A stretch of DNA of 58,320 nt from an uncultured Bacteroidota bacterium (GCA_903893815.1 CAITNS010000012.1:1-58320); one strand, 5' to 3'; positions 38,713 through 48,613 are shown, numbered from the stretch's first letter. A program made the numbers and translations. Notes: generated from the sequence alone by a model not told the origin.

Positions 38713-39670
38713 AAGTAATATGATCGGCTATGTACCTTATGGCTTTACCATCTTTTTTATTTTTAATAGAATACGTTTTGCTTTCTAAATAATGTTGGAT
38801 ACAAAATAAAGGTTCATTATAACCAAATTTAGTTCTTAAAGAGCAGGCGCTTGAAATTCTTGGATTTATTTCCAATAAATAAACTATATCATTTTTTTTT
38901 CTGAATTGGAAATTAGTTGGTCCATCAGGTTTGAATATTTCAACTAAATCATTTACAGCATTCATGAGCTTTCTATCGTCTTTTATTGTAAATGTTTTTT
39001 CGGAAGCTCCAGCTATAGATAAATATCTTCTTAATATCAAACTATCAATATAATTACCATTGCCATCTCCAAACACAGAAATAGTATATTCTTCATCGAT
39101 GCTCCCCACCGAAGGCTGAAACAATGTTGCTTTATTTACTTCATCGGCAATTTTTAAATAGTCTTCTTCTTTATGAATAACATAAAACCCCTTAGAAGCA
39201 TATGAACTTTTTGGTTTGATAATAAAGGGAAGACCTACTGTTTCAACTGCCAATTTATAATTTAAATCCGTAAATGTTGGAATTAAAAAGGGGTAAGATT
39301 TACCTTTTAAAAATTGATACATACTCAATTTATCTTTTGAAAGATGAACTAATTCTTTTTGATTAAGTACAATTTTAGTATTAAACTGTTTATAATTATC
39401 AATAAAATAATATAAATCTTGTTCAATTCCGGGAAATATAATATCAATTTTATTTTCATCAATTATTTCATTAATGATGCTTTTGTATTCCGGATTACTG
39501 GTGTAAGGTACTTGTATAAATTTATCGCAAATATATTTACCGTAATTTTCTTCATATACGTCTATGCCAATAATTTTACAATTTAAATGGGCCAATTTCA
39601 AACTTTCTATAATTCCATATCCAATAATGGCACCAACCCCTGTAACTAATATATTATAATGTTTTTTCAT
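38705..39670 (-). CDS. ATP-grasp ligase
   Basis: 321 residues. A pre-ATP-grasp Rossmann-like domain (LVTGVGAIIGYGIIESL, residues 8-24) is followed by an ATP-grasp fold: PFIIKPKSSYASKGFYVI (nucleotide-binding Lys and glycine-rich loop), EEYTISVFGDGNG and the Mg-binding YLLEINPRISSAC. Enzymes of this class join a carboxylate to an amine or thiol through an acyl-phosphate. Its ATG overlaps the stop of the SDR gene (TAATG) and its end overlaps the phosphoesterase start. With a sugar aminotransferase beside it, N-acylation of an amino sugar by an amino acid is a reasonable guess. Confidence 0.85.
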   Translation of the reverse strand: MKKHYNILVTGVGAIIGYGIIESLKLAHLNCKIIGIDVYEENYGKYICDKFIQVPYTSNPEYKSIINEIIDENKIDIIFPGIEQDLYYFIDNYKQFNTKIVLNQKELVHLSKDKLSMYQFLKGKSYPFLIPTFTDLNYKLAVETVGLPFIIKPKSSYASKGFYVIHKEEDYLKIADEVNKATLFQPSVGSIDEEYTISVFGDGNGNYIDSLILRRYLSIAGASEKTFTIKDDRKLMNAVNDLVEIFKPDGPTNFQFRKKNDIVYLLEINPRISSACSLRTKFGYNEPLFCIQHYLESKTYSIKNKKDGKAIRYIADHITYE

Positions 39671-40488
39671 TAAATAAGATTATAAGCTTTTTTAAAATAA
39701 TCAATTAAATTATTTTCAATTCCTATAGCGATTTCCAAATCATTACTTTGAGGTGCTATATAATATAGAAGTCCAATTTTATCCCCTACACTTATTAATT
39801 CTCTTGAGTTATAATTTTCATTCAATCCTGTTAGATTTCTAATCAATTCATCAAAAGAAAATGTAAATCTGTCTAAATGTGCATTAAATATTCCGCAAAG
39901 ATTTTTATTAACAATAGCTTCAATCATTTTTATAGCAAGTTCAACTGGCATATAATTTCTATAACAGTCCTTATTGTTAGAAAATATTGAAATGGGATTT
40001 TGGTTTTTGATTTCTTTCAATAAATAATAAAGCCCAGCTTGCGATGTTCTGGACAAGCCTTTGTCATCAAACAACTGAGTAAATCTTAAAACAGCAAAAT
40101 TTTCTTCTGGTATTTCCGCTCGAATCAAATCTTCAGTTATAGCTTTTTTCAAATTGTAGCTATTTGAAAATCTATTTTCGTATAAAGCAGAAACACTTGA
40201 AACGTGTATGAGTTTGGAATTTGAATACCCGCAAAACAAAATTAAATCTTCGGTACATGCAACAACCTGTCCATAAGATAAACTTAAAGGATTGATATTA
40301 TTAATAATAACATCATACCTTTTATTTGTAATTTGATTTAATGAATCTTTCCCTGCTTGATATCTAATACCACTTTCCATTGGATGATTATGACTAGCAT
40401 ATGTATAATCTACCGAATGTATACTACTAAAATATTGGCGTATATAGCTTCCTAAAAATCCTGTTCCACCTATTATTAAAATATTCAT
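39670..40488 (-). CDS. NAD-dependent epimerase/dehydratase (extended SDR)
   Basis: 272 residues with the NAD(P)-binding motif IIGGTGFLGSYI at the N-terminus and a late substrate-domain segment (GIFNAHLDRFTFSFDELI). The usual catalytic YxxxK appears as NSYNLKKAITEDLI, with a Ser/Thr nearby (HVSSVSAL). It is on the short side for nucleotide-sugar SDRs, which average 310-330 residues. The probable job is to epimerise, dehydrate or reduce a nucleotide sugar. The stop overlaps the ATP-grasp start by one base. Confidence 0.83.
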   Translation of the reverse strand: MNILIIGGTGFLGSYIRQYFSSIHSVDYTYASHNHPMESGIRYQAGKDSLNQITNKRYDVIINNINPLSLSYGQVVACTEDLILFCGYSNSKLIHVSSVSALYENRFSNSYNLKKAITEDLIRAEIPEENFAVLRFTQLFDDKGLSRTSQAGLYYLLKEIKNQNPISIFSNNKDCYRNYMPVELAIKMIEAIVNKNLCGIFNAHLDRFTFSFDELIRNLTGLNENYNSRELISVGDKIGLLYYIAPQSNDLEIAIGIENNLIDYFKKAYNLI

Positions 40489-40524
40489 TACTTAAGTAAG
40501 ACTGTTATATATTATTTAGATATG

Positions 40525-41376
40525 TTATTTTGTCGCAACAAAGCCAACATATTTATATAAATGTCTTGACAAAGGCATTGAGTTGTGTAATACTTCGTTG
40601 AACCATTTTGCAGTATCTAAATTCTTTTCTTTTTCGGAATTAGGTTTATTTACAACTAAAGTTTCGCCTAGAAACCAGTGATACTTAATTTCTACTTTTG
40701 TGAAACCTGCCCCTATCAATGTTTCGATCAGTTCTTCCTCTTTAAATCCACCTTTGATATTTTTCCCATATTCGGCAGTATTATAAGTAGCAGGATTTAC
40801 CCCAAATGTTTTTTCAATATCTTCATCTTTATGGTTTACTTCTTCTACTTCGCGTTTAACTAAAGGTGAGTAGTTACCATTTCTTTCTAATTTGTTTACT
40901 GCTTCCCAGAAATAATAATTAGGATCTAATTCATTTACAAAAACACCACCTTTTCTTAACGCTTTCGATGCTGTTTCGATAGTAGGCTTAATGTCGTATA
41001 AATGGTGAAGAAATGAATGTGCTGTTGCCATATCATATTTTCCTTCCTCTACTGGATATGAACCTGTATCATGATTTACTAATTCTATTTTAGCGTGCCC
41101 TGCCTTATCAACTCTATCTAACATTACCTGAGTAACATCTACACCCGTGATTTCATCAACATACTCCTTCATAAGGTTAATCATAAAGCCTGTGCCACAT
41201 CCTAAGTCCAAAACTTTTTTTGCTCTAACAGCATCAATCTCCTTTTTAAGCAGCGATTTTACTCTCTTAAGGTTCTCGGGTCTGTATTGAGGCTCCAATT
41301 TTTCATACTCATGAGACGACTTTGTATATAATTCTATATTAGCGTTAATTACTTCTTTATATTTTTCTACATTCAT
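40525..41376 (-). CDS. Class I SAM-dependent methyltransferase
   Basis: 283 residues. SAM-binding motif I is VLDLGCGTGFMINLM (about 58-72), followed by ITGVDVTQVML, MATAHSFLHHLYD and a motif III-like LRKGGVFVNELDPN. The N-terminal ~45 residues are helical. No substrate can be named; in this cluster a sugar or lipid-head methylation is likely. It is 36 bp upstream of the SDR gene and 22 bp after the PhyH-type gene. Confidence 0.88.
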   Translation of the reverse strand: MNVEKYKEVINANIELYTKSSHEYEKLEPQYRPENLKRVKSLLKKEIDAVRAKKVLDLGCGTGFMINLMKEYVDEITGVDVTQVMLDRVDKAGHAKIELVNHDTGSYPVEEGKYDMATAHSFLHHLYDIKPTIETASKALRKGGVFVNELDPNYYFWEAVNKLERNGNYSPLVKREVEEVNHKDEDIEKTFGVNPATYNTAEYGKNIKGGFKEEELIETLIGAGFTKVEIKYHWFLGETLVVNKPNSEKEKNLDTAKWFNEVLHNSMPLSRHLYKYVGFVATK

Positions 41377-41398
41377 GATTTTTAAATTTTAATTAATA

Positions 41399-42205
41399 TT
41401 ATTCTTGTCCTCCTTTATATAATCTTTTTTCTTCTGGTTGAAAAAATTCTTCTAGTGAAGATGGCAATCTGGTATCATAACCAATAATTCTTCGGGCCTG
41501 CTCATTTAATTGATTAGCGATTGCCTCAGGAATAAACCTTACCCAATCCATGCGCTGCTTCATATATGGCCTACACATGTTAATTGTAAGCGCATGCCTG
41601 AAAGTATCAGTAGTATTTACTCCTGCTGCATGCCACATTCTGGCATTCAAAACAACAATAGCTCCTTTTTTGCAAGTTAAACGGATGCTTTTCTTTTTAA
41701 ACAATTCGTCCGAAGGAACCATGTGTGTGTTATGTGATCCGGGCAAAACATAAGTAGCTCCATTGTCTAAAGTGAAATCATCCAATGCCCATATAATTCC
41801 TAGGTTAGTAGGATAATTAGGGATAAATCTCGGACTATCCACATGCAATCTACTTCCATAATTATTTCCATTAGGAGGCAACGAAGAAGATGTATAGGCA
41901 TACATAATCCAATATTCCCCTAACAAAGCTCCAATTAATTGTTGTATCCTTGGATCTTCAAGTGTCTTGCCAAAAGCAATATCTTTACATAATAAGTCAT
42001 GCATATGATATTTATCTAAGAAACTTCTTTCCGAATCGTCAAAAGGAACATATTCATTAACTGCTTTTTCCAGCCTGCCTCTTAAAAAACGACATTCTTC
42101 TTCAGAAAGAAACCCTTCAATTACGTTATAACCCAAAGTATTCATGTTAAAAACATGGTCATCCATAAAATCTTTCGAATATTTTTCAAAATGTGAAAAT
42201 TCCAT
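41399..42205 (-). CDS. Phytanoyl-CoA dioxygenase (PhyH) family oxygenase
   Basis: 268 residues with the double-stranded beta-helix iron site H121-x-D123 (RLHVDSPRF) and H192 (ARMWHAAG), and R203 (TDTFRHAL) for 2-oxoglutarate. Enzymes of this family hydroxylate or otherwise oxidise small molecules using Fe(II), O2 and 2-oxoglutarate. All key residues are present, so it should be active. It sits between a glycosyltransferase and a methyltransferase in the glycan cluster; oxidation of a sugar, lipid or amino-acid decoration is inferred. Confidence 0.88.
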   Translation of the reverse strand: MEFSHFEKYSKDFMDDHVFNMNTLGYNVIEGFLSEEECRFLRGRLEKAVNEYVPFDDSERSFLDKYHMHDLLCKDIAFGKTLEDPRIQQLIGALLGEYWIMYAYTSSSLPPNGNNYGSRLHVDSPRFIPNYPTNLGIIWALDDFTLDNGATYVLPGSHNTHMVPSDELFKKKSIRLTCKKGAIVVLNARMWHAAGVNTTDTFRHALTINMCRPYMKQRMDWVRFIPEAIANQLNEQARRIIGYDTRLPSSLEEFFQPEEKRLYKGGQE

Positions 42206-42216
42206 TAGTATAAAAA

Positions 42217-43161
42217 TTAAAAATTAAATTTTTCGTTAATAATGTACAATGGCCTATTTTGTACTTCTTTTAATATCCTTCCAATATATAATGACGCAAA
42301 TCCGATAACCATGATCTGAATACCGCCAATAAATGTGATTAGTGAAATAGTAGTTGTGTATCCTGCTTGAATATTGACAAAGAATATTTTTGAGAGGAGA
42401 AGGAATGCAGTTAATAGAAAACCTATAAATGCTATGACGCAACCGAATCCTACAATTAATCTTAAGGGATAATCTGAAAACGAAATAATAGATTCCATTG
42501 CCATGGCTAATCTTTTTCTGAAATTATACGAGGATTTACCTATCGCTCTTTCTTTATGTATAATTGATAAATAACCATGCTTAAATCCTAACCAAGTTTC
42601 TAACCCTGGAATATATCTCGATTTTTCTGAAAGTGAATTATATGCATCAACAAACTTACGATTCATGATTCGTAACGTTGTAACATTAAGTGGCATTTGA
42701 CTGTTTGTTAAATAGTTTAAAAAAAAAGCAAACGATTTTGATGTAACACGATTTGCAAAACTCGTTTTTCTTTCATCAGATAAACCATATACTATATCAA
42801 AATTTTTTCCTTTAATGTAATCTAATAATTTTGGTATTTCTGAAGGTGGCTCTTGCATATCAACATTCAACATACCTACATATTGACCTTTTGCATTTTG
42901 ATAACCACAACTTAAAGCGATGTGTTGGCCAAAATTTCGACTGAAATCAATCACCTTAACGAATTTTTTTTCTTCGGAAAGCTTAATTAAATAATCAATA
43001 GAATCGTTTTTACTACCATCGTTAACAAATATCAATTCAACTTCTGTTTCAATTTGATCTTTTCCTAAATATTTTTGGAATTCCTTTTCATATTCAACAC
43101 AAAAAGCTTCAGCTAAATAACCATCATTGTATATAGGAACAACCATTGAATATTGCATCAT
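42217..43161 (-). CDS. GtrB/DPM-like family 2 glycosyltransferase
   Basis: 314 residues. The N-terminal GT-A domain has VVPIYNDGYL, LIFVNDGSKNDS, DFSRNFGQHIALSCGY and the metal-binding MLNVDMQEPPSEI. Two transmembrane helices near the C-terminus (about 235-260 and 270-295) are typical of enzymes that transfer a sugar from NDP-sugar to undecaprenyl or dolichyl phosphate on the cytoplasmic face. The product would be a lipid-linked monosaccharide, the kind of donor used by GT-C enzymes such as the TMTC-like proteins at 32477-36786. Confidence 0.9.
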   Translation of the reverse strand: MMQYSMVVPIYNDGYLAEAFCVEYEKEFQKYLGKDQIETEVELIFVNDGSKNDSIDYLIKLSEEKKFVKVIDFSRNFGQHIALSCGYQNAKGQYVGMLNVDMQEPPSEIPKLLDYIKGKNFDIVYGLSDERKTSFANRVTSKSFAFFLNYLTNSQMPLNVTTLRIMNRKFVDAYNSLSEKSRYIPGLETWLGFKHGYLSIIHKERAIGKSSYNFRKRLAMAMESIISFSDYPLRLIVGFGCVIAFIGFLLTAFLLLSKIFFVNIQAGYTTTISLITFIGGIQIMVIGFASLYIGRILKEVQNRPLYIINEKFNF

Positions 43162-43211
43162 CTTATCTTGTAATTATTAGGCTAAAATTAACGAAAAATT
43201 CGATACAAACT

Positions 43212-43919
43212 TTATTGAGTACCATTTTTATCATTTACATATTTCATATAATTTTTAGCCTCAGCACCAGTATTAAAAATCAAATCCAATACCGAAACAC
43301 CATGCTGAAAAGGCTCAAAAGCCTGTTTATACTCTTGATAACCAGAATAATCCATCCAATCAACTTCAATACCTTCCCTGGTAAACAAATCTAAATCTAA
43401 ATAACTTTTCGCTGCAGGACCTGTAATATATGTACTTGCTTTCAACTTTTTACAAGCCTCTAACAATCTTATATTTCTGTCTCCTTCAAGATTCAATTCT
43501 CTTGAGTCAATGATTTCAGTTTTAATACCCAAGATTTGGCAAATGCCCTTAATAAAAGAAACATTGACTTCGGAGATAAAATTACTTTGGTTTTCGTAAA
43601 GACTAAATACTTGTTCATGGTAAGCCTTAAAATGAAGAGATTTTGTGTAATTTCCTTGCAAGGTGGACACATGCTTTTTAGCCCAATTATCAACAAATAT
43701 TTTTGATTCGCAAATTTTTTGATCAAGGCTTTCTTTTCTAACTGGTATGGTAATCCATTGTAAACCGCTAGCGGTTTGAATCATATTTCTGTTACGCCAA
43801 TCGTTTTTTGTGTATTGCACTTCGTCATAAATCACAAAAACATCTGCTTTAGCTATTAAATCAAAATATCCTTTCCAAGGAATATAATTTGATTGAAGAA
43901 TTGCTACATTTTTTGACAT
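43212..43919 (-). CDS. wbqC: WbqC-family protein
   Basis: 235 residues with the family start VAILQSNYIPWKGYFDLIAKAD and the conserved DEVQYTKNDWRNRNMI. WbqC-like proteins occur in O-antigen and capsule clusters, beside aminotransferases and methyltransferases, and some act as acyl or glycine transferases on amino sugars; the exact reaction of this member is unknown. It starts 1 bp after the stop of the preceding methyltransferase gene. A 50-bp gap precedes the GT2 gene. Confidence 0.87.
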   Translation of the reverse strand: MSKNVAILQSNYIPWKGYFDLIAKADVFVIYDEVQYTKNDWRNRNMIQTASGLQWITIPVRKESLDQKICESKIFVDNWAKKHVSTLQGNYTKSLHFKAYHEQVFSLYENQSNFISEVNVSFIKGICQILGIKTEIIDSRELNLEGDRNIRLLEACKKLKASTYITGPAAKSYLDLDLFTREGIEVDWMDYSGYQEYKQAFEPFQHGVSVLDLIFNTGAEAKNYMKYVNDKNGTQ

Positions 43920-43920
43920 A

Positions 43921-44796
43921 TTATTTCTTTTTTGCTACAATAGCAATTGTACCGCCTAATGAAAATAATTTAATAATTCCTCTAATCGGAGCAACTAAGT
44001 ATCTTAGAAATACTGCTAATCCGTGACTATATCCATTCAATTCAAGATAAGTGTCTGTATTTTTTTCCCAAAAAGGAGTAACTATACTAATAACCTCAAA
44101 TCCATTTTCTTCCAGTAATTTTAACATAGATTTTTTAGTAAAATAGTTCAAATGAAATGGTGGATCAATTATCGCAGATTTTTCTTTCAATATTTTGACT
44201 TGTAAAGAATTTATATGTGGCACATTGATATAAATAAATCCACCTTTTTTAAGGCATTTACATAATTGGTTAATTGTTTGTTTAGGAGAAGGTAGGTGCT
44301 CAAAAACATGATACGATAAAATCATATCAAAAAAACCATTAAACGAATTTACAAATTCATCGACATTTCCGCTAAATAGCTTCAATCCGTTTTTTTTACC
44401 TTCTTCAACTAATTCTTCAGCTATATCATAACCATGTGCGTTTTTAAAACCTGAGTCTAAAATGGATTTAACGAAAACTCCGTTGGTACAACCAAAATCC
44501 ATTATTTTAGCTTCATAGTCGTTTATATGCTTATTGATTACATCTATTCGTTCAGAATAGTACCTTTGCAAAAAACCTTTATCTAGCTTACTTCTTTCAA
44601 GTAAGGAAACAGAGCAGCTGTTTCCATAAAACGAATCGTTGTCATTGTGCTGATATAATGCCATCAATGTTTTTTCATCAGGGATTGGATTAACCTGTAT
44701 ATGACAACAAATGCATTTTGTTAACTTATATGATTTAACATCCATATAATGTTTCAAATTGTTAGATGAACAAATACTACATACTAAATTTTTCAT
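43921..44796 (-). CDS. SAM-dependent methyltransferase with N-terminal zinc-finger-like Cys motif
   Basis: 291 residues. The N-terminus has CSICSSNN...CICCHIQV, a putative zinc-binding Cys set (about residues 5-32) found in some sugar methyltransferases. A class I methyltransferase domain follows: motif I IMDFGCTNGVFVKSI (about 97), then SYHVFEHLPSPKQ and LKKGGFIYINVPHI. A hydrophobic C-terminal stretch (GTIAIVAKK) ends it. It overlaps closely with WbqC (1-bp gap) and lies 11 bp after the previous methyltransferase. Substrate unknown. Confidence 0.87.
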   Translation of the reverse strand: MKNLVCSICSSNNLKHYMDVKSYKLTKCICCHIQVNPIPDEKTLMALYQHNDNDSFYGNSCSVSLLERSKLDKGFLQRYYSERIDVINKHINDYEAKIMDFGCTNGVFVKSILDSGFKNAHGYDIAEELVEEGKKNGLKLFSGNVDEFVNSFNGFFDMILSYHVFEHLPSPKQTINQLCKCLKKGGFIYINVPHINSLQVKILKEKSAIIDPPFHLNYFTKKSMLKLLEENGFEVISIVTPFWEKNTDTYLELNGYSHGLAVFLRYLVAPIRGIIKLFSLGGTIAIVAKKK

Positions 44797-44807
44797 ATTT
44801 TATAAGT

Positions 44808-45659
44808 TTATTTCTGACTTTTATGTTTTTTTGAAGCGACAATTAAACAACTTGTGCCAAAATTTATTCTGGATTTTTTTCGAATTTTCTTATACTCCCA
44901 ACTTAATGTTTTTTTAATAATCTTGGTTAAAAATCCTTCATAATTTCCATGTTCTGATTTATATTTTTCAATATTTTCAACATCTTTATGAAATCCTAAT
45001 TTACTTGGTAATGCACGAAATAAAAAAACAGGTAAGACAAGTGCAGCAAATAAATAGGACGAATAATTTATTTCGTATCCTAAACCAAGCAATTGTTTTT
45101 TTAGTTTTGAAATATTATACCGTCTGTAATGTCCTGAATAATCGTCTTCATTAGCCCACAAAAAATTATAAGCGGGTACCGTTATGTATAAATTGCCTCC
45201 TGGTTCTAAAAAATCATGCATTTGTTTTAAAAACTGATTATCATCTGCAATATGTTCAACTACATCAAATACGCCAATTGCAGGGATGGAGTTTAATTCA
45301 AACGATGCGTCTTGTAATGTAGAACAAACAAGATTGTTTAAACCTCTTGCTTTAGCATTTCTTATACCTTGTATACTTGGTTCAATTAATACTGTTTCAA
45401 TTCCTGCTTTTTGAAGACATGCCGCCACATTTCCATTCCCTCCACCAATATCAAAAAATATTTTATTCTTAGAAAATCTTTTTACAAGTTCTGGGATACA
45501 CTTATTTCTATGTTGAAACCAATAACTTCCATCTTCAACGACAAGGCATAAATCACTACCATCTTCAGGGTAAGATACTACTTCTTTAGTTTTCGAAAAC
45601 CAAATACCATCTCTTAATTCAACATTATCAGCAATCGTACTTAGATCAAAATTATTCAT
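44808..45659 (-). CDS. Class I SAM-dependent methyltransferase
   Basis: 283 residues. Motif I is FFDIGGGNGNVAACL (about 70), with VLIEPS, VFDVVEHIADD and LEPGGNLYITVPAYNFLW behind it. The C-terminal part has a hydrophobic segment (SSYLFAALVLPVFLFRAL) that may touch the membrane, a feature of polysaccharide-cluster methyltransferases. It is the first of the closely packed genes after the 312-bp gap at 45660-45971. Confidence 0.87.
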   Translation of the reverse strand: MNNFDLSTIADNVELRDGIWFSKTKEVVSYPEDGSDLCLVVEDGSYWFQHRNKCIPELVKRFSKNKIFFDIGGGNGNVAACLQKAGIETVLIEPSIQGIRNAKARGLNNLVCSTLQDASFELNSIPAIGVFDVVEHIADDNQFLKQMHDFLEPGGNLYITVPAYNFLWANEDDYSGHYRRYNISKLKKQLLGLGYEINYSSYLFAALVLPVFLFRALPSKLGFHKDVENIEKYKSEHGNYEGFLTKIIKKTLSWEYKKIRKKSRINFGTSCLIVASKKHKSQK

Positions 45660-45971
45660 TTATACTTAATATTTGTTTATGGTTTTAATTCTTTTTTAAT
45701 TTTAGTAAATTCAAAATAAACAACAAATCTCAATATGTCTAAAAGTATTAATTGCAATTTATCATAAATATTGCGAATAAATGCTTTATAAATCACTTAA
45801 TTTTATTTAATTTCTATCCAAAAAACTATAATTTTTAAATTACAAAAAAATTAAAACTTTTATAAAAATATTTTTAAGACAATTTTTTACTAAATAAAAA
45901 AACAAAAAACATTATATTCATTAAAGTATCTTCTCCAAACCATGTAATTAAATTGTCTTATTACTTTATTT
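45660..45971. other. Intergenic region within the glycan cluster
   Basis: 312 bp, strongly AT-rich, with many A and T tracts. It separates the YfhO-like gene from the rest of the cluster. No gene, good hairpin or clear TAnnTTTG promoter was found, although a promoter for the downstream genes is expected here. Confidence 0.4.
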
Positions 45972-48458
45972 TTATACGTCTCTTTGTCTCATAATAATAA
46001 TAATAATTATAAACGTTAAAAAAAATATCAATGTAACAATAAGTCCAATTTTTAAATCAGTTGGCTTAAATTCTAAAACAATCTTTCTATCCCCTTTTTC
46101 CAAATTAAATGCTAACAATCCGCCATTAGAAATAAATGGTGAAATTAATTTGCCATCAACTAAAACAGACCAACCCTTATGGAAAGGAATAGTAGTTTGT
46201 AATAATTTAGGTTTATCAACTACTACATTAAGCAAAATTTTATTGTTCGAAAAATAGTTAGTTGTAATTTTTGATTGTTGCAATATTTTTGCTTGTTCAA
46301 GTAATAACCCTACATCCTGTAACTTAATAGTGTCATCAATATTTAATTCATTTCCAATAGTCATATTAGCTTCCATTGACAAAACTGAAGCATAAAAAGG
46401 AATGTTGCTTTTATTTTTTTTACTTAATTTTTTGAAATTATTTTCTTTTATCCAATTATCTTGAAAAAAGAATAATGGCAGAGCCAAGTCATTTTTAAAA
46501 ATTGAGATACCATTCATTTTTTTTATACAATGTATATAGGTGGTATCATAATTAAAATTTTCTCCTTTATCAATAATATATTTTGCCCCTGCAAATGAAA
46601 ACAACTTAGGTTTTGATAAAATTTTGTATACCCATTTTAAATCATCAGGATTATTAGCGTCTAATGCGTCGTTTAATTGTAAAAAATTTAAATAATTTTT
46701 ATTATGAAAAGCAGTATATCCAATTAAGCCATTAAAATTTTGCATCATAGCATCATTCATACTTTGATGGACAGATAGTCCGCTTGGAAACATTTTTGCT
46801 ACTCTATAAAAATTAGTATCAATAGATTTTATATAATTAATAGCTTCTAATGAATAATCATTAAATCCTTTTTTATCCTCTAATTCAGCTGTAAATAAAT
46901 GATCTCTATTATTTACCGTTTTATTAGAAAATGTTACTAATTCGAATAATACAAGAACCATGATGCCAAATTTTATATCTTGAAACGACTTACTTTTGTT
47001 GCCAAAATAAATTAATAAAGAATATACAACTATAAAACCTACTACAGTTAAACTGGTAGGTGAATCAAGCATAAATTCAGGAAAAACAAGATTTGTTAAA
47101 AATAATAAAGCAGTAACTAAAACAAATCCTACCAGGGCACTTTTATTTATTTGTTTTGTTTTTATAAAATGATCAAATGCTCTTAAACCAATATAGAGTA
47201 AAATAAATGAGATGAAAAAAGAGAAAATACGGTAATAATTTAATTGAAAGCCCCAAAATGCATATCTAATATAAGGGAATGTAAGTGCTATAACAACCAA
47301 TAATAATGTAATGCCATATAGTATTTTTAATTTTCTATTTAAGGTAAATAAACTTTGAGTCACAAATATTAAAACAATCAATCCTATATACAGTGTAGGC
47401 CCTTCTAAGTAATTAGAAAAACCTTTATAATCTGAGCCAGCACCTAATAAATCATTTGAAAATAACCTTGCTAAAACACTTAAACCTTCATTTTTAGACA
47501 CAATTGTCAATGGTGATTCTGCGCCATAGTTTACAATATTGGAGTTCCCAACAACGCGCGCACTACCAAAAACAAAATAAAAATAATTTACAGTATACAC
47601 TCCGGCCAAACCAATACCTAAAATAAATATTGCAATAATAGAGCTGCCCTTTTTGATGAAAGCTAAAATTTGCCTAGTATCATTTTCAAAACTTCTAAAT
47701 ACTAAATAAGCCAAGCAGAAAAATAAATATTGAATGGATGAAATCAAATCAAAACAAGAAGATAAAGTCACTGCAATTGTCAATAAAATCCAATTCTTAT
47801 TTTTTAAATAATTCTCTAATGCATAGATTATAAATGCAAAATAAAATACTTGTGTTGAAAACACATACCATCCCGATGTTCCTAAAATCATCCATCCACC
47901 AAATGCAAATAATAATGATCCAATTATCTTAACAAAGTTATTAAGTTCTAATTTTTCTAAATACTTAAAAAATAAAAGTGTTGTTAATACTATTTTAAGA
48001 ACCTCCATGTATGCCAATCCATAGGGTAGGTTGTCTTTTCCTAATAAAAAAAGAAAATGATTAAATGGGTCGCCCTGAAAAAATAAAAACATTGAGTCGC
48101 CCATTCCATTATGAAAAGACCACTTGGGGATTCCATCAGTATGGTATAAATTAGATATTTCAGTCCAATAGGTTAAATAAAAATTAATGGAGTCGCTACC
48201 AATATCCTTAAATAAAAGTACTTTTTCAAATAATAAAAAATCCTTGTAAACATAAAAAGCAATACAAGCTGATAAACCTAAAGCCAACCAAATGGCCTTA
48301 TTGCCTAAGCGCTCAAAAAAATCAGGTCCTTCTTCAATAATGGGTTCTTCTTTTATTGCCGTTTCAGCATCTGTAGAACTCACATCATCAGTACTTGGTT
48401 GATTTAATTCAAATGCTTGTTCCTCTGGATTACTATTATTATTGTCGGGATTTTCCAT
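45972..48458 (-). CDS. YfhO-family multi-pass membrane protein (GT-C-like)
   Basis: 828 residues. An acidic N-terminal tail (about 1-50) is followed by about 12 membrane helices to residue ~505, an extracytoplasmic domain (about 520-790) and a final helix (LKIGLIVTLIFFLTFIIIIIIM). The first loop has IPKWSFHNGMGDSMFLFFQGDPFN, which fits YfhO proteins, relatives of GT-C glycosyltransferases that decorate lipoteichoic acid or other surface glycans from lipid-linked sugars. It stands at the upstream end of the glycan cluster on the minus strand. A TATATTTG at 48474-48481 (minus strand) is a candidate -7 element, 15 bp before the ATG. Confidence 0.83.
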   Translation of the reverse strand: MENPDNNNSNPEEQAFELNQPSTDDVSSTDAETAIKEEPIIEEGPDFFERLGNKAIWLALGLSACIAFYVYKDFLLFEKVLLFKDIGSDSINFYLTYWTEISNLYHTDGIPKWSFHNGMGDSMFLFFQGDPFNHFLFLLGKDNLPYGLAYMEVLKIVLTTLLFFKYLEKLELNNFVKIIGSLLFAFGGWMILGTSGWYVFSTQVFYFAFIIYALENYLKNKNWILLTIAVTLSSCFDLISSIQYLFFCLAYLVFRSFENDTRQILAFIKKGSSIIAIFILGIGLAGVYTVNYFYFVFGSARVVGNSNIVNYGAESPLTIVSKNEGLSVLARLFSNDLLGAGSDYKGFSNYLEGPTLYIGLIVLIFVTQSLFTLNRKLKILYGITLLLVVIALTFPYIRYAFWGFQLNYYRIFSFFISFILLYIGLRAFDHFIKTKQINKSALVGFVLVTALLFLTNLVFPEFMLDSPTSLTVVGFIVVYSLLIYFGNKSKSFQDIKFGIMVLVLFELVTFSNKTVNNRDHLFTAELEDKKGFNDYSLEAINYIKSIDTNFYRVAKMFPSGLSVHQSMNDAMMQNFNGLIGYTAFHNKNYLNFLQLNDALDANNPDDLKWVYKILSKPKLFSFAGAKYIIDKGENFNYDTTYIHCIKKMNGISIFKNDLALPLFFFQDNWIKENNFKKLSKKNKSNIPFYASVLSMEANMTIGNELNIDDTIKLQDVGLLLEQAKILQQSKITTNYFSNNKILLNVVVDKPKLLQTTIPFHKGWSVLVDGKLISPFISNGGLLAFNLEKGDRKIVLEFKPTDLKIGLIVTLIFFLTFIIIIIIMRQRDV

Positions 48459-48493
48459 AAATAAATACTATTTCAAATATAATTTATAAGTTT

Positions 48494-48613
48494 AATAAAT
48501 ACTACATTTTTTTCAAAATAATTTGTTTTAAAAAAAACGAGGTGTTTGATACTTGAAAAAATGAATTAAAGTGATTTAATATTAAAGTCACGGATTGCAA
48601 ATACGCGATAGCT
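48494..48613 (+). repeat. Long direct repeat, copy A
   Basis: 120 bp that recur, in the same orientation and with a few mismatches and 1-bp gaps, at 57880-57997. Shared segments include AATAAATACTACATTTTTT, GAGGTGTTTGATACTTGAA and TGATTTAATATTAAAG, ending in a CGGATTGCAAATnCGCGATA palindromic unit. Copy A lies directly upstream of the YfhO-like gene; together the copies bound the 9.3-kb accessory island. Confidence 0.85.
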
